A model generated the notes under the pieces. The model did not search any database. It was not told the origin of the DNA and saw nothing but the letters and a program-made list of their open reading frames with translations. 64,000 nucleotides of DNA from NCBI RefSeq assembly GCF_910592395.1, contig NC_088325.1, positions 6,477,501 to 6,541,500 on the forward strand, written 5' to 3'. Origin of the DNA: Lineus longissimus. Lineage: Eukaryota > Nemertea > Pilidiophora > Heteronemertea > Lineidae. Of the stretch, positions 22,796 to 35,900 are shown piece after piece. The translations under genes were made by a program, and so were the position numbers. Position 1 is the stretch's first letter, and each line of letters starts with the position of its first letter.

Positions 22796-22975
22796 GTAGA
22801 ACCTCTCTATAAAGGACACCCTCAGGACTGATAAATACTGTCCTTAATGGAGAGGTGTCCTGATTAGAGAGGTCAAATTGAATGGAAAGTACCAATTTGG
22901 GACCAAAACAAGTGTCCTCAATAAAGAGGTTGTCCTTAATAGAGAGGTGTCCGCTAAGGGAGGTTCCACTGTAAT
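22796..22975. mobile_element. pogo-like MITE, copy 1 (AGAGAGGTGTCC family)
   Basis: About 180 bp with ends CAGTAGAACCTCTCTATAAA and, reversed, CAGTGGAACCTCCCTTAGCG. The inner AGAGAGGTGTCCT is repeated. Other copies: 27803-27958 and 47865-48020; the last is flanked by TA on both sides. CAGT...ACTG ends with a TA target fit pogo/Tc1-mariner derivatives. Confidence 0.65.
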
Positions 22976-24036
22976 TTCCTTCCCAGCTTGACATGCTTGA
23001 GAAAAACACATTTAATGCCCAACAATTCGTTAAAACAAACAGGAAGAAGGCCGAAGTTAAGTCTCTTTGCATCCATCCTGAGATACAGGGTTTTGATACT
23101 CCTACGAGAGGCGGGGTGTATTGAAAATCACTGATTGTCAGGATGGATTGCGTCATGCATGTGTGTTAAGAATTCACAATGCAGCTAGAAGACAGTTCAT
23201 TGCAGATAATTTTTTCCCTCCCACAATTGTCATCCTCTTCCCCATTAAACTGATCAAATTACAACCAGTTCACAATATGGTTCATAGCTTTAGTGGACAG
23301 TCTCACCCTTGGCACCATCCTCGCGGTTTTGGTGAGGCAACCAATTCCCCCAGTTCGATATCAATTCCTCAGCCAGAACAGTCATCACTTGCACATGGAC
23401 TGCATCTAGTTTTTTTGGCATTAAGTATTAAAGTCCCCTGTCTGTCAAATATGACAGTATACAAGAAGCTATAGGACAGGAAAGCATTATCATTATAAGT
23501 AAAATAACAGATGCACCACATTGGAAAGAAAAGTCTTAAATCATTGCACGATATCAATAAATGCACAAATATATGATAATAATCATCATGATATGTAAAA
23601 TAATTCGATTGAAATAAATCTTTTTATACATGAGTATCGTTTAAATAACAAGCACACTTTTTATAGATAGATAAATTAAATAATCACAATCATGGTATTA
23701 TGAAACAGTCACAAAAGACAACAACACTTACATGTACATCCGTTTCCCAACTTGATGAGAAACAAGTAGGTCTCCCAACTTCGTTAGCCGTGTACTACTC
23801 TAGAATAATAACATGTACTATCATGATAAAACCAAACATACAGAAGTAAATTAAACACTCCTTGATAAGCTTTAGATGGAAGGCCATGAGAATTGTCAGA
23901 TACACATTCCCCAAGGCCCTTCCTAGGTTAATAGGCCATGTCAGAAAAATTGGGAGACCTGCCTCTAAGCACACGATTCTCTGCAAGTTGGATCAGAAGT
24001 TCGAAAACTTTACATGGCAGGTTCATGTAGCTACAG
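22976..24036. other. Intergenic, nothing recognised
   Basis: Several short ORFs on both strands, none with recognisable motifs or splice context. No inverted or tandem repeat was evident by eye. Confidence 0.4.
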
Positions 24037-24152
24037 TCCAAATCACAATTGACATCCCTTTGTTCGCGTCATTGGCCTGCCGTTGACGCGCCACCCAGCA
24101 TGGCGCATGTAGTACACATGAAACAGAGAGATAAGCGCGTCACCGGTGCATC
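24037..24152 (+). repeat. Dispersed repeat, copy 1
   Basis: GTCCAAATCACAATTGACAT through GAGATAAGCGCGTCACCGGT. The same sequence with about 15-20 percent differences recurs at 27449-27582. Non-coding, class unknown. Confidence 0.65.
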
Positions 24153-24812
24153 ACTAATCCCGCCAGTTAAGCTGGACACTAGAACTTTGAAAATTCCACA
24201 CGGATAGGGTTAAAGGCCCTTGAAAGGAATTTGAAAATTACCATTTGTTAAATATAGCACTTAATATAAAAGTTCCAACAGTGCCATTGTGTAGACTGAC
24301 ATACAGATACTATTGAAGTGAATTTCATAGGATCAATGCATTGGCCATTGCACGCTTCAGTCAGTATCAAAGCAATAATGCATCTTCAAATCTCATGCAA
24401 GTTTTTGAATGGAAGCCTTTTACAGGCCCTATCCATTTTCGTATTCACAGCGCAGTTGTCATGGAAAGTGAGTTCTGTGTGATCGAAAATTGGGTTCACC
24501 ATATATGCTGCTTTATATACCGTACACAGATAGTGTACACTGCATACGGTAAAATCAGATCAGATTTGGGTGAGGTGCACTGGAAAGTGAGGTGCGTGAA
24601 AAACAGGAAAATGGCACGTATTTCTTCAATGGTATGGGCGGAGGCTACGGAGGTAATACGGCTGGAAGTTCAGTATGAGGCCATCAAGGCAGTATCCCGA
24701 CGGATAACCGCGTCAGAAAACTGCGACCGCTCCTGATCACAAGTAGGATGCCATCATCTGAATCAGAGTACTATACACGGTGAAACAATTGATTTCGATT
24801 GGCGTTGGACAT

Positions 24813-25260
24813 TAGTTACGCTTCCACCTAGTAAATCCCTGTGTTTTTTGCTCTTCCACCTTTGAATTGCCATGCTTAAATAGACCCGTGTGTGAAAACC
24901 CTGTGTCTATTAACCCCATCGAGCTCGATGGGGCTAATTTAAACACTGGTTTGACACGGGATTTCTAATAGATGGAAGAGCAAGAAACACGGCAATCTGT
25001 AGTTCCTTAGTACGTCGACAGATGGCGCATTCGATTTCTGTAATTGCTGTCCCTACGGTGCATGCGTGATACACACTTTCTAACCTCCAACATTCACAAA
25101 ACACAGGAGAGGTACTAACTGCAGCGGTACCTGTCGCCGGATCGACTAACAATATCTTATGCTGATTTTATAGGTGGAAGCGCTCGCAGGGGTTTTCTCA
25201 CACACGGCAAAGACACGGGTGTCGAAAAACCCAGGGGATTTTGGATAGGTGGAACTAAGA
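24813..25260. mobile_element. Inverted-repeat element with central palindrome
   Basis: Outer inverted arms of about 40 bp (left CGCTTCCACCTAGTAAATCC, right complement ending GGATAGGTGGAAC), plus a second inner inverted pair (GCTCTTCCACC / GGAAGAGC). In the middle, 24909-24938 is a near-perfect palindrome centred on CCCCATCGAGCTCGATGGGG. No transposase. A fold-back transposon is the likeliest reading. Confidence 0.5.
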
Positions 25261-25384
25261 CTATTGAGGGAGTATTAAGTGTATGAATAGACTACATCAT
25301 TGCAAGCACTGTACACAGGCTCAGAGTTCTCCACAGGGTTTTCTCAAGGAAGGGTGGTACCCTCGATATTCATGAAGGCTTGCC

Positions 25385-25515
25385 AGTGTGCAACACAAGG
25401 TAGGGTGGCCAGCAATTAAAGGTAGGGTGGCCCTATAGAAACCCTACTAGAGCAAAGGTAGGGTTGCTCTTCCAAGGTAGGGTGGTAAGCTGCCAAGGTA
25501 GGGTGGGCCACCCTG
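25385..25515 (+). repeat. Minisatellite, AAGGTAGGGTGG core
   Basis: At least five diverged copies of the 12-bp core AAGGTAGGGTGG at irregular spacing (about 25-35 bp). Non-coding. Confidence 0.65.
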
Positions 25516-26900
25516 ACAAATGGCCTCGTGGAGAACACTGCTGACAAACATTTGATTCGCATCACTTGATATGATATTGCACTTATAAATTACATGATGT
25601 GTAAAATAAGGTAATTAAAAATAAGATATGGCTAGAATTAAACAATTACAGATGAACCTTGTTAGTTATAACAAAAATATACCGACTAGACATTTGGCCA
25701 TCACCGACTAACAGTTCAAGTCCAGAACCTGTCACTGGGAGGCCTAGCATCAGTCCTAAAATTTATATCAGGCATGAAACTACATGTATGACATCAACAT
25801 ATTATTAAATTTGTATTACATTTGTGATCCAACAAAAACTCTGGTAAATTTCAACACCAAGAACCCATTTTCCTGGTCGAGCCCAACTTTCAACCTTGAC
25901 ATCCCAGACATCGATCTTGGTACAAAATACTTTGAATAAATTTTTTGGTCCATTCAAATTCAACACACCTTATATAGTTCTTCATGTCTACTGGTTCATA
26001 ATTATAACGTAAACCACATAATTTTCATGCTCCTTATTTTTGCGAGGCTCGAAAATTTCAGAAAAATATATTTTCACAATTTCCATTTCGGTGTATCATA
26101 ATTTCGTTTCTCGGACCAAAACTTTTTTCACGTTTTCAATTTTTCAATTTTTAGAAATTTTCAATTTTTAGAAATTGATATAAGTTGCAAAATAGGCGAA
26201 CACCCACGAAAATTTTGCTGGTTTGCACAATACCAGGAAGATTTTCTCTCTCCAAAGGTAGTAAGGTTTCTCACCTCAAATTTTTCGACTACACTACAAT
26301 CTTCTGCAGCCCACTGAAGATCGTTGTGTTAACGTCATGTGACTTCTGCTGGGGTTCAGTCTGCTGAGAAGATTGTAGAGTACAGTAGAAAATTTCAGGT
26401 GAGAAAACCTAACCGCCAGGGGTAAGAGAAAATCTTCCCCTAATGCAGGATTCCAGACTGAGTAATCTCTTTGGATTTATTCAGACTCATATAACAATGC
26501 AATAAAATGCACCACAGGCTCATTGCGATTTTTATCACACAGACGTACATTAATCATTGCAGCATTTTAATATGTCTGAACCGGCAAGTGATTCTAATCG
26601 ACTTCGATAAATTGCACGTCTCTGCGATAGAGATTTATCACATTGAGTTTCACGACTATATACACACTAATATATTATTGGAGTAAGCGGACTGCCTCCT
26701 CATTCTTTAGGAAAAGGATATTATTTTGTACACTTGGGCTGTTTTGGCTGAATTTACAATTTTAGGATGATGTCTTCATCCATCGGACATCAGCTGACGA
26801 CTAAACTAGCTCTCTTCGCCATGTAAACAGCCAAGGTGTGCAAAACCATTTCCATTTCAATCTGAATAACGGACAAAAAAATTCCTGTCTTAGTGTATGA
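25516..26900. other. FAM234 3' flank
   Basis: Includes the FAM234 3' UTR just below 26901 and a fold-back hairpin (26228-26445): AGGAAGATTTTCTCT...TTTCTCACCTCAAATTTTT against AAAATTTCAGGTGAGAAAACC...GAGAAAATCTTCCCC. A/T-rich simple sequence at 26110-26180. No other gene seen. Confidence 0.5.
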
Positions 26901-29900
26901 CTATCGTACACCGGCATTAGGTTGTTCTCTCCTTGGTTTCCAGTGGCTGTTGCCATAGCTACCCATGTACCCTGACCACTGCTGCTGATCATGAGGCAGA
27001 ATCCGCGAGCAGCGAGTGTATTGTTTTTCTATCTTCTTGTCTCCCTTGCATGTACAGACTAGTCGAATCCTACAATAGAAATGCAATCATCATTCATTCA
27101 ATTATGGTTCTATGTTGTGCACAAATTTAGGGGAATCAGTGGAGTAATGGTTAGAGCGCCGGACTCATAACCGAAAGGTCGTGGGTTCGACTCCGGTTAG
27201 AACCACAATACTGGTTTCAGTGTCCCTGGGCAAGACACTTAACCCTACAGTTGCTTCTCTCCACTCAGGTGTATAAATGGGTACCGGTTGGAATGATCAG
27301 CTAGTGCGCTGAATTGACGGCAGCCTTTCTGAGTTCTACCGAAAGGTTTCAGGAGAGACCGGGGTAATAATGTAAAGCGCTTTGAGCGGGCAAACGGCCT
27401 GGATACTGCGCTATATAAGACGCATCATTATTATTATTAAATTAGCTTGTCCAAATCACAATTGATATCTAATTCATTTGTATCAGTGGCGCGCCATTAA
27501 CGCGCTACCCTGCGTGTAAGACATGTGTAAGACATGTGTAATACACGCGAAACATAGAGATAAGCGTGTCACTGGTGCTTCATTGGCGTGCAACTCGTAC
27601 GCACGTGCGTAACTGACGCAAAGCAGGAAGGATGTCAAGTGTGACTTGGACTGTAAAGGTTACTGTTAACAAACGATCAAGGAACGAACACCGCACTGGC
27701 GGGTCACTTTGCCAAAATTTTAGTTATTTTCACTACGTTCAGCTGGTCTGAATAAGGACTTGTGCCACGACTGGAGCCACTAACCACTAGTGTTACATCT
27801 TTAAGGACACCCAAGGGACTGCAGTTTGCTGTCCTTCATAGAGAGGTGTCCTGATGAGAGAGATCAAATTGAATGGAAACAACCAATTGGGAACCAAAAC
27901 AGGTGTCAGAGAGGTTGTCCTTAATAAAGAGGTGTCCACTGAGAGAGATTCTGCTGTATTGCAACTTTCAGAAAACATTTAGAGACAAAACTTCTGAAAT
28001 ATACAAATGATGCTCTATATTGAGAGTGCAAACTTACCTATATATTGTCATCTGGCCCATATGGACATTGAACGGGTTAAATGATGTTTGACTCTCATAG
28101 GTGCCGTTATCTGGAAGTTTGTGGTCACTTTTCTCCAAGCACTCGTGTACGGCAGCATGGCCATATGCATCGTGATCCATCCCATAATATTTACCTTGAA
28201 AAAGGCATATGATTTATGAAGCAAATTTAAAGGCATAACACCACTGGGCAAAACCATTGGCCAGACAAGTGAGTCCTGGTAGTGCATGTAGTGCTCTGCA
28301 TTAGTACTACATGTACAGGTAACCCCCTATTGGGCAGTACCCATTCACTCATTCCCTGAGAATGGATGTTTTTTACCTGTTTAAAGACAGGAACAGGTCA
28401 AGCTCGTTTCCCCAAAATTGCAAAACGCTGTACATTCAATGTGTCAAGGCATCTCCATGGCGTAGTTGAATCAGGGAGTTTCAAGGGCAATGTTACAAGA
28501 ATTGACAACAACTCCTCCAGCTGGCGAAAAACTGGCAAACTGGGAATCCTCGGGAGCTGAAATGTTGGCCAAAACCTCGGCTCTGCCTGGGTTTGTCTAC
28601 ACTTTAGCTCCACCCTTGCGGTTCAGGTCAGACAACTGCGGTTTTGGTGAGACAACAAAACCAATACCAGCAGTAGGTATCAACTCCTCAAACCAGCTGA
28701 CTACAGCACTTTGACAGCAATCTCTCAACTTCTAAACTGTAACAATGGCACTTTCGGAGAGAATCTCTCCAAATGAGTCTGGACTTACTCTTGGGGCTAA
28801 ATCGTATTGTCTCCTGCTTCATGAACTCCTCCACGCATTTCTTATCCTTGGGAAGCAGGGTCTGAGTCTTGGCAGGAAAGAACCAATACGTGGCGAATAT
28901 CACATCGACCGACTGGTGATAGTCAGGGTGGTTGGTGTCCAGCAGGGTGGGCGCTATCGTACCTGTGAAATGTAAGTTTAGAATTAATTTCTGGAGGAAA
29001 GGAATATAAGAAGACCACATGAGTCTAGCTTTTTTCAATTTTCAGAGGAAATATCAGATGGGTGGTTGTATTTGCAGGGAAGCGGCAGCCAGCAAGACTG
29101 CAGGGTGAGTTGGTTTCATGGGTCCAGACAAACATGAGTGTAATATTTCCACTGAAAAACCCAAATGAGCGGCCGTGTTTTCTGATGATCACAGGTCACT
29201 TAGAATACCTAGAACATACCTATAGCGCATTTTGTGTCACAATGATGTAACACCACGATTGCAATGAATTCTAGTCATTTCAAGTCTTGACAAAATCAGT
29301 ATAATACAACATCAATGACTATATTCACAAACGACAAGAGCAGGGCTCAAATTCAACCCAAGGCCACCCCTCCTAATGGCAGCAGGACTTGATTTTAACC
29401 AAGGCCAACCCTCCAAAATGCAGCAGGGCTTGAATTTAACTAAGGCCAACCCTCCAAAAGACAGCAGGGCTCGAATTTAACCAAGGTCAACCCTCCAAAA
29501 GGCAGCAGGGCTTGATTTAACCAAAGACAACCCTCCAAAAGGCAGCAGGGCTCCAATATAACCAAGGTAAACCCTCCAAAAGGCAGCAGGGCCCCAATTT
29601 TACCAAGGCCAACCCTTCAAAAGGCAGGAGGCCTCGAATTCAACCAAGGCCACCCCTCCAAAAGGCAGCAGGGCTTGAATTTAACCAAGGCCACCCCTCC
29701 AAAGGGCAGCCGGGCTTGAAGTTAACCAAGGGCAACCCTCCAAACGAGCCTTTGTGCCCCCTAAAAATCTTGTTTTGAATTTTCCTGCACACAATGCAAA
29801 AATGGCTCTAAAATGGGTGCCATTATAGATCTCTTACTTTGAGGGCTGCACCCATAATACTCACCCGTCGACAGCAGTCTCTGCAGTCCCTCCTGATCGT

Positions 29901-32900
29901 GCGGACCAACATGACGCTTCTTCCTCATCTGTGCCTCCATCTTGGTCTGCTCCCCGTCAAGGAATTCATCAATATTATCCCTAATCTCAATATCTAACAC
30001 CTCCTCCCTCACCCCCGCATGCCGCTTATGTTTCCGATGCTCATCAACATCAGAATCACTTAATGTCCGAGAATCACGATGACGATTATTTTTACCCCGT
30101 CGATGTTTGCGTAATTTTTTTCTTCGCCGATTTTTTCTGTTTTTACGGCGCGATTGTTTGGCTGAATTGATATTTTTATTATCAACATCATCAATAAGTT
30201 CTTCCGATTCTTCTATATCCTGTACACCATTGTTTTTTCTATGATTTTTAACCTTATTCCGATGTTTTTTATTCAGACGTGCTGAATTCCCATCATCAAC
30301 ACCCCATCTCGCGCTTGCATACGAGTACTTCCCCTTCTGCGCGTTATTATACTCCATCAAATCCTCCTCCGAGATAGGCTCAGTACTTGCCAACTGTTCT
30401 CGCAATTTATCCATCCGTTCCGCAAACAATCGTAAACTTTCCTTCTTCTCCTCCTCTGTCTTAGGCTTCTGAATATACGGCATGGAGTTTGCATCCAATG
30501 CCTCTTTTGCATGCTCCGACACATCATCCTTATAAGCAGACGCAGAATTCAAACTGCGCTTCTGAATTGATCCAATAGGTGGATGACGATTAATTGGTCT
30601 ACGGCGCCAGTTATTATTGTTTTCTTTCAGTGGGCGGCTGATGCCAGGCGAGATTGAAGATAAAGGGTTACGCCCAGCCTCGGTATTCATGTATCGTCTC
30701 TGCCCACCACCAGGTGGCGATGTGCCCAGACCAATGTTTGACTGTGTTGGCCGCCGGTCACCCTCACGGTCCATGATACCCTTTAAGAGATCTTTAACAG
30801 ATGAGAACTCATCGTCATAGTCTGGGTCTTGGTGCTTTGGATTCTGCAAAAAAAACATATGAATGTATGTTAATAATAAGTATGGTTCGACATAGTTAAC
30901 ACATCATCATTCAGAAGACATTATATAGCGTGGTATTTTGGCTTCCAAATAAATGGCTAATGAAAACCACACAATGAGTTTAGAATTTTCAAAGAATTAC
31001 CTTTTGTGCAATTGTTAAAATTGTCTTACAGATCCTGCATTGCTAAAGAAGAAAATATCAAGAAAACCAACTTCTTGTACATGTAGGTAATCTAACTCTT
31101 TTCAGACTTCCTATCAAGATTGGCTTGGCCAGCCGCTTCACCCACCAAGGAGGACAGAGGCATCAGCCATGCAGTGCCAAAACATTCCTCGCATCAAATC
31201 CAAACCCAAAATCCAGCTCAGACAAGACGTGAATAAACAAATGGCTCTGACATGAAATCTCATAACTCAGCTTTTTTCTGACCTTTCCTCAAATGACCTT
31301 GAACTAGGGCATCATATTGACCTCTACCTACCATGACCTTGAAATACGGCTTCTGTTTTTCATCCTCGTCAGCGTCCGTCTGTGACTTCACATAATCATC
31401 CAGATATTGTGGATGACGCTGGATAAACTGAAGGCCTTCTTCCGTTGTATTTACCCATGATGCTCTCTCAACCACGCTTCTCTCGGCTAAAATAATGAGC
31501 AAGAAAAATTCACAATACGAATTACTAATGTTGACACTCAGCCTGTGCTTCATAATCATGCACTTTCACTCTAATAACGAAAGAGAACAATGAACATCTG
31601 CACAGGGGAGCAGGGTCGCCCAGCAGTTGAACATTGGCCTGGAGGTCCCAGGTTCGATATTTTGTAACACTCAACTGGCCTGAAATGTTCTTGTGCTACT
31701 GGCGTACTGCTAGATTGTGCGCTGCCCTCTGTTCTTAAGAAAGGTTTCTGAATAGGCTGGGTAATAATGTTTGTGATTGTATAGTGCTTCGAGTAGATAA
31801 TAGAGTAAAAAGAACTACATAAGAACTCACTATCATTATTATTATTATTATTATTATCATTATTATTATATCCACACAACCTGGATCTACCCTATCCAAA
31901 ACCTCAAGTTCACGGCCGAACAAGGTATATCTACATGGCCCTCGACTAGTGGAGGCCACATCAATTTATTGTTGGATCGACACTATCATAATTTTCTAAA
32001 AATAGAACTGAAGTTCCAAATTTGAGCATTTCTAATTTCTGGAACTTTTAGGGGGGATGGAGGTGCTGGAAATAAAGAGGGACTGTATGTCAGGCTAACT
32101 GTAGTCAGCCTCATTTCATTAGGCCAGCAGAGACTTTGAAGGGACAACTTGGGCATGAGATTCACCTGGCCTGGAGGATAATGTGCCAACTTGACACCAA
32201 GCACCGCCACATGTAGTACTAGTAAAACTCTGATAACAATTTTCACCAGTGTTGGAAGGCAGTTTTGGACATGGCTTGTGAATTTCAGGCAGGCCTAAGG
32301 TTACAGCCCGTTCTTGTGCATTGTTTTATATTGGTTTTTCAATGATCCTGTTTAGAAAAGTTGCGGTCCTGCTGGAAGCTGTTTTTGTATGGAAAACCAA
32401 CATATCTCATACCTAAGTTGGCCCTTTAACAGCAACTATTACTCCAGTGAGCCTGGTGACACTTCATGTTGATAAAGAAATATACATTGAAAGATGATGA
32501 TTCATATTTTCAATTCATGCCTGGAACCTACCAGAATTATAAACATCTTTCCCTGGTAACTGCATGTGCCGGTTAATGGCTTTGTATTGACTGTATCCCT
32601 CTGACTTAAAGCGCAACTTGCAGAAGTCAGACCGACTCTGTTCATGGACATTTGTGCCTGAAAGCAATAAAAAAATATAATATCAGATTGCAAACTACAA
32701 CCAATACAAAACTGCATTTTTTCTCTATAAGTGATGCAAATCATGCTTGAAGAATTTTTTCGGCTCAGTGAAGTTGGATAATAATAATGATAATAATAAA
32801 TGATAAATAAAACTTGAACTAGCACCCTTCCCACTGATAATTGATCAATTTTTGAAAGCACTCGTTCAAAAAGTCACATCACCACTCAAAAGTACATGCA

Positions 32901-35900
32901 GTCAAACATTGAAGTGTCACTTAAACGTTTGGGGGGGGGGGGTGTGGGCAGTGGCACAAATGCCCTTAACCAAATGTTATCAGCCGAAATCGTGGTTCCC
33001 TAACAAACTGCAGATTCCATACACAGTGACCTAGCTGGAGTGTACAGTGTGACTAATGTAGATCAAAGAAACCGCAGGTGTTGGCGGAGACCTTTGGGAA
33101 CTTGCTGCAGAGCTGACACAAACATAACATGATTTCACTCTGAAGTCCTCGAGATCAGGTTACTAACATGGAAGAGACTGATCGAGAGATCACGGGAGAG
33201 TTAAGAAGGGTGACTCTACCCAAGGAGGATACCGCGGTGACGTCACATCACGTGATCCCGACCCATATTAGTGATCGCTATGGCCAATCAGATTCAGTCT
33301 ACTGACAGCACCAGCACTGAACACATCTCCACGTCTCACTGTCTGGTGCGCTCCTGTACACAAAAACACCGATAGACATGAAATATTGCAATACCTAGTA
33401 TGGATTCTTCCTGTGTAAAAAAAAATTTACAGAGCAGATTAACTTCCACGAATAAAAAAGACGTTTGGCGTGGCCAAAGTGCGGAAATAATGTCTCCGCT
33501 AAAATACACTACGAAATACACTAGGCAATGCACTAAGCACTATACAGTAAAGATGCAGTTGAGTTTGTTATTGTTTTGACTGAGAAGCCCGCCCATATCA
33601 TAATATATTCATGTATTCATGAAGTATGAACTCATTTCTGTCCCATACAACTCTAAGAACAGTCAATTTCTCCTTAAATCATCACCGAAACCGCGATATC
33701 CGCAGGAAGATTTCGTTCTAGTGTCCGAAAATGCATGATGTTACAGGGGCGCTAACTCGACAAATAGAGGGGATCTATGGGGATCTATGCGAGTTTTAGG
33801 TATTACAGGTCTCGAACTTGTAAAATCTGTAAACATGCCAACATTGCCCCATATCTGGGAGACTGTTTTGAAACCATCGCTAATTTTGGAAGATCGGTGC
33901 CCGGCTATTTGGTTTAAAAAACCCTATTTTTCCCCATCAAAACAGCACTTTTCATTATTCAAATGATAGCTTATAGTCTGAAGACTTATTTCATAGCAGA
34001 AAAGTACTAATAACTCTGATTTGATGCGAAAAATCTAACTTTTTTGATGACTTGATTTTCCCTTGGCCATGGATCGAGTTTGTTTACAATATGCAGCGCC
34101 ATCTTGGAAAAGCCGTAACACCACCGCGGTATCCTCCTTGGACTCTACCTGAGTTTAGACTCAAACCTGTTTTTAAGAATTCATCCAATGGTCCAATGTA
34201 TTTAAGTTCATTAATTGATGCACTACAGCGAAACAACCGGTTTTGATAAATCTTTGTCAAAGTTTCTGATTTGAACATGAATTTTACAGTTTACATGCTG
34301 ATGTCGTGGCATGGGCCTGACGGCAGAGGGCTATTGCATCACAGTTACTTAATTGTTGTGATAAACACGTTTAGACTCATGTTGTTCAAATGAAGAACGA
34401 TAATTCCTTATACCATTCAAAGTTAACTTACCATTGAGGAAATAGTATTCTCCGCCTTGGCCCTCGTGGCCCTTGCAGTCAGCAATCCAGTAGAGGAAGA
34501 TATCATTGCCGTGACCCTCGACGCTGATGGCCAATGGGGACGACTGTGCTCCCACCGAGTCTTTTACGGGGTCGGTCAGTGGTTGGCCAGTCTTACCATC
34601 TAACACGAAAGTCTGAAGAGAATTACAGATACAAAGTTTGACTGGACGCCTCATGTGACAGAGTTTGAGGAACAGATTTTATAAAGAGCACAACGTGCTT
34701 GTGCTTCCTTCTCTTGGAACCAACAAATGCAAATCTTACTTGCAGAAAAGCTCACTATGGTAAGAGAAACACGATCAGCATTCATTGATGTACAATTCCT
34801 GTACTTGCCGGGTTCCCCAGCCCCGCTTTACGACAACGAGAATGAGGGCAGGATCCTAGACTATCCTTGTACACATTCTATATACTGCTACACTTTTGTT
34901 CCAACTTCATGTTTTCTGTATCATTCTAAATCATTACCGGCAAGAAATCATTGTCTTTATGAATTTTCGTTACCAGTATCGTAACCCTATTGGATTATCG
35001 CCAGAGGTATGGAGTCCGCTATTGGGGTCATTTACTTGCCCTGGCATAGACACTCAGGAACAAAGGACCACGGCTATTAGTCTCATCCGACAGACCCTCA
35101 AATATTTCATGCCTTTTATGTGTTGTGAAGAGCCAGGAATTTTAGTACCTTGAAAGCCAAGCTGGTTCATCCAGAAATACAATCCTGGATTCTCCCTGGG
35201 ATCGAACCCGGGCCCTATTGCGTGGTAGACAGCAGTGTTAACCACTAGGCCATGAAGCTCCTCCTGTTTGGTTGCATCAACAAAACTACATTATCTATAA
35301 ACCTTTCAAAGACCTACTCCTATGCAATTTTTTAGTTTGACATGTAGAGTCCTGGGAAAGATCAAGACCAATCATTAGCCAAAAATATATTTAGACATGC
35401 TCGCTTACCTCTGAATAATAGTAGATAGGAAAACCCGGCCCGATGGAGAAATGGACCATGAAGTCTGGTATGTCATCATCATTGAAATATCCAACTGCAG
35501 GCGTGCTGGAGAAAAGATATCATGAATCATGACGTTAGAACAACATTGGAAAAACTTAAGGGTTCTGTAAATGAAATTTTCAAGCTGATTCATACTGATT
35601 GCCTGGTGGGGGGGGGGGGGGTCACTCGAACATCATACACCCTGCGCATTCCAGCCTAAGGTAATACATTGCACCTGTTCACTTACCCCTCTTGCACTTT
35701 GTAAATCAGAAATTATTCCAGCACCAATTGTTGGCCATTAATTGCAACAGAGTGTCAGAGGCCAGGTGTTGGGTAAGTAGAATAAGATGCGTTTTAAATT
35801 TAATAGAGCAAGTATTCTCAAGGTCTTTTAGAGGTTCATCCTGTGGATACATCAATAAGACAGAACAAAACTTTGCTATTCAATAGCATTCCGAGAAGTT

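Noticed and set aside
24341-24736. 131-codon plus-strand ORF
   Set aside because: No recognisable motif, no splice or start context, composition like surrounding intergenic DNA.
35188-35265. Functional tRNA on the minus strand
   Set aside because: A and B boxes are good, but the acceptor stem does not pair; a SINE head is more likely.
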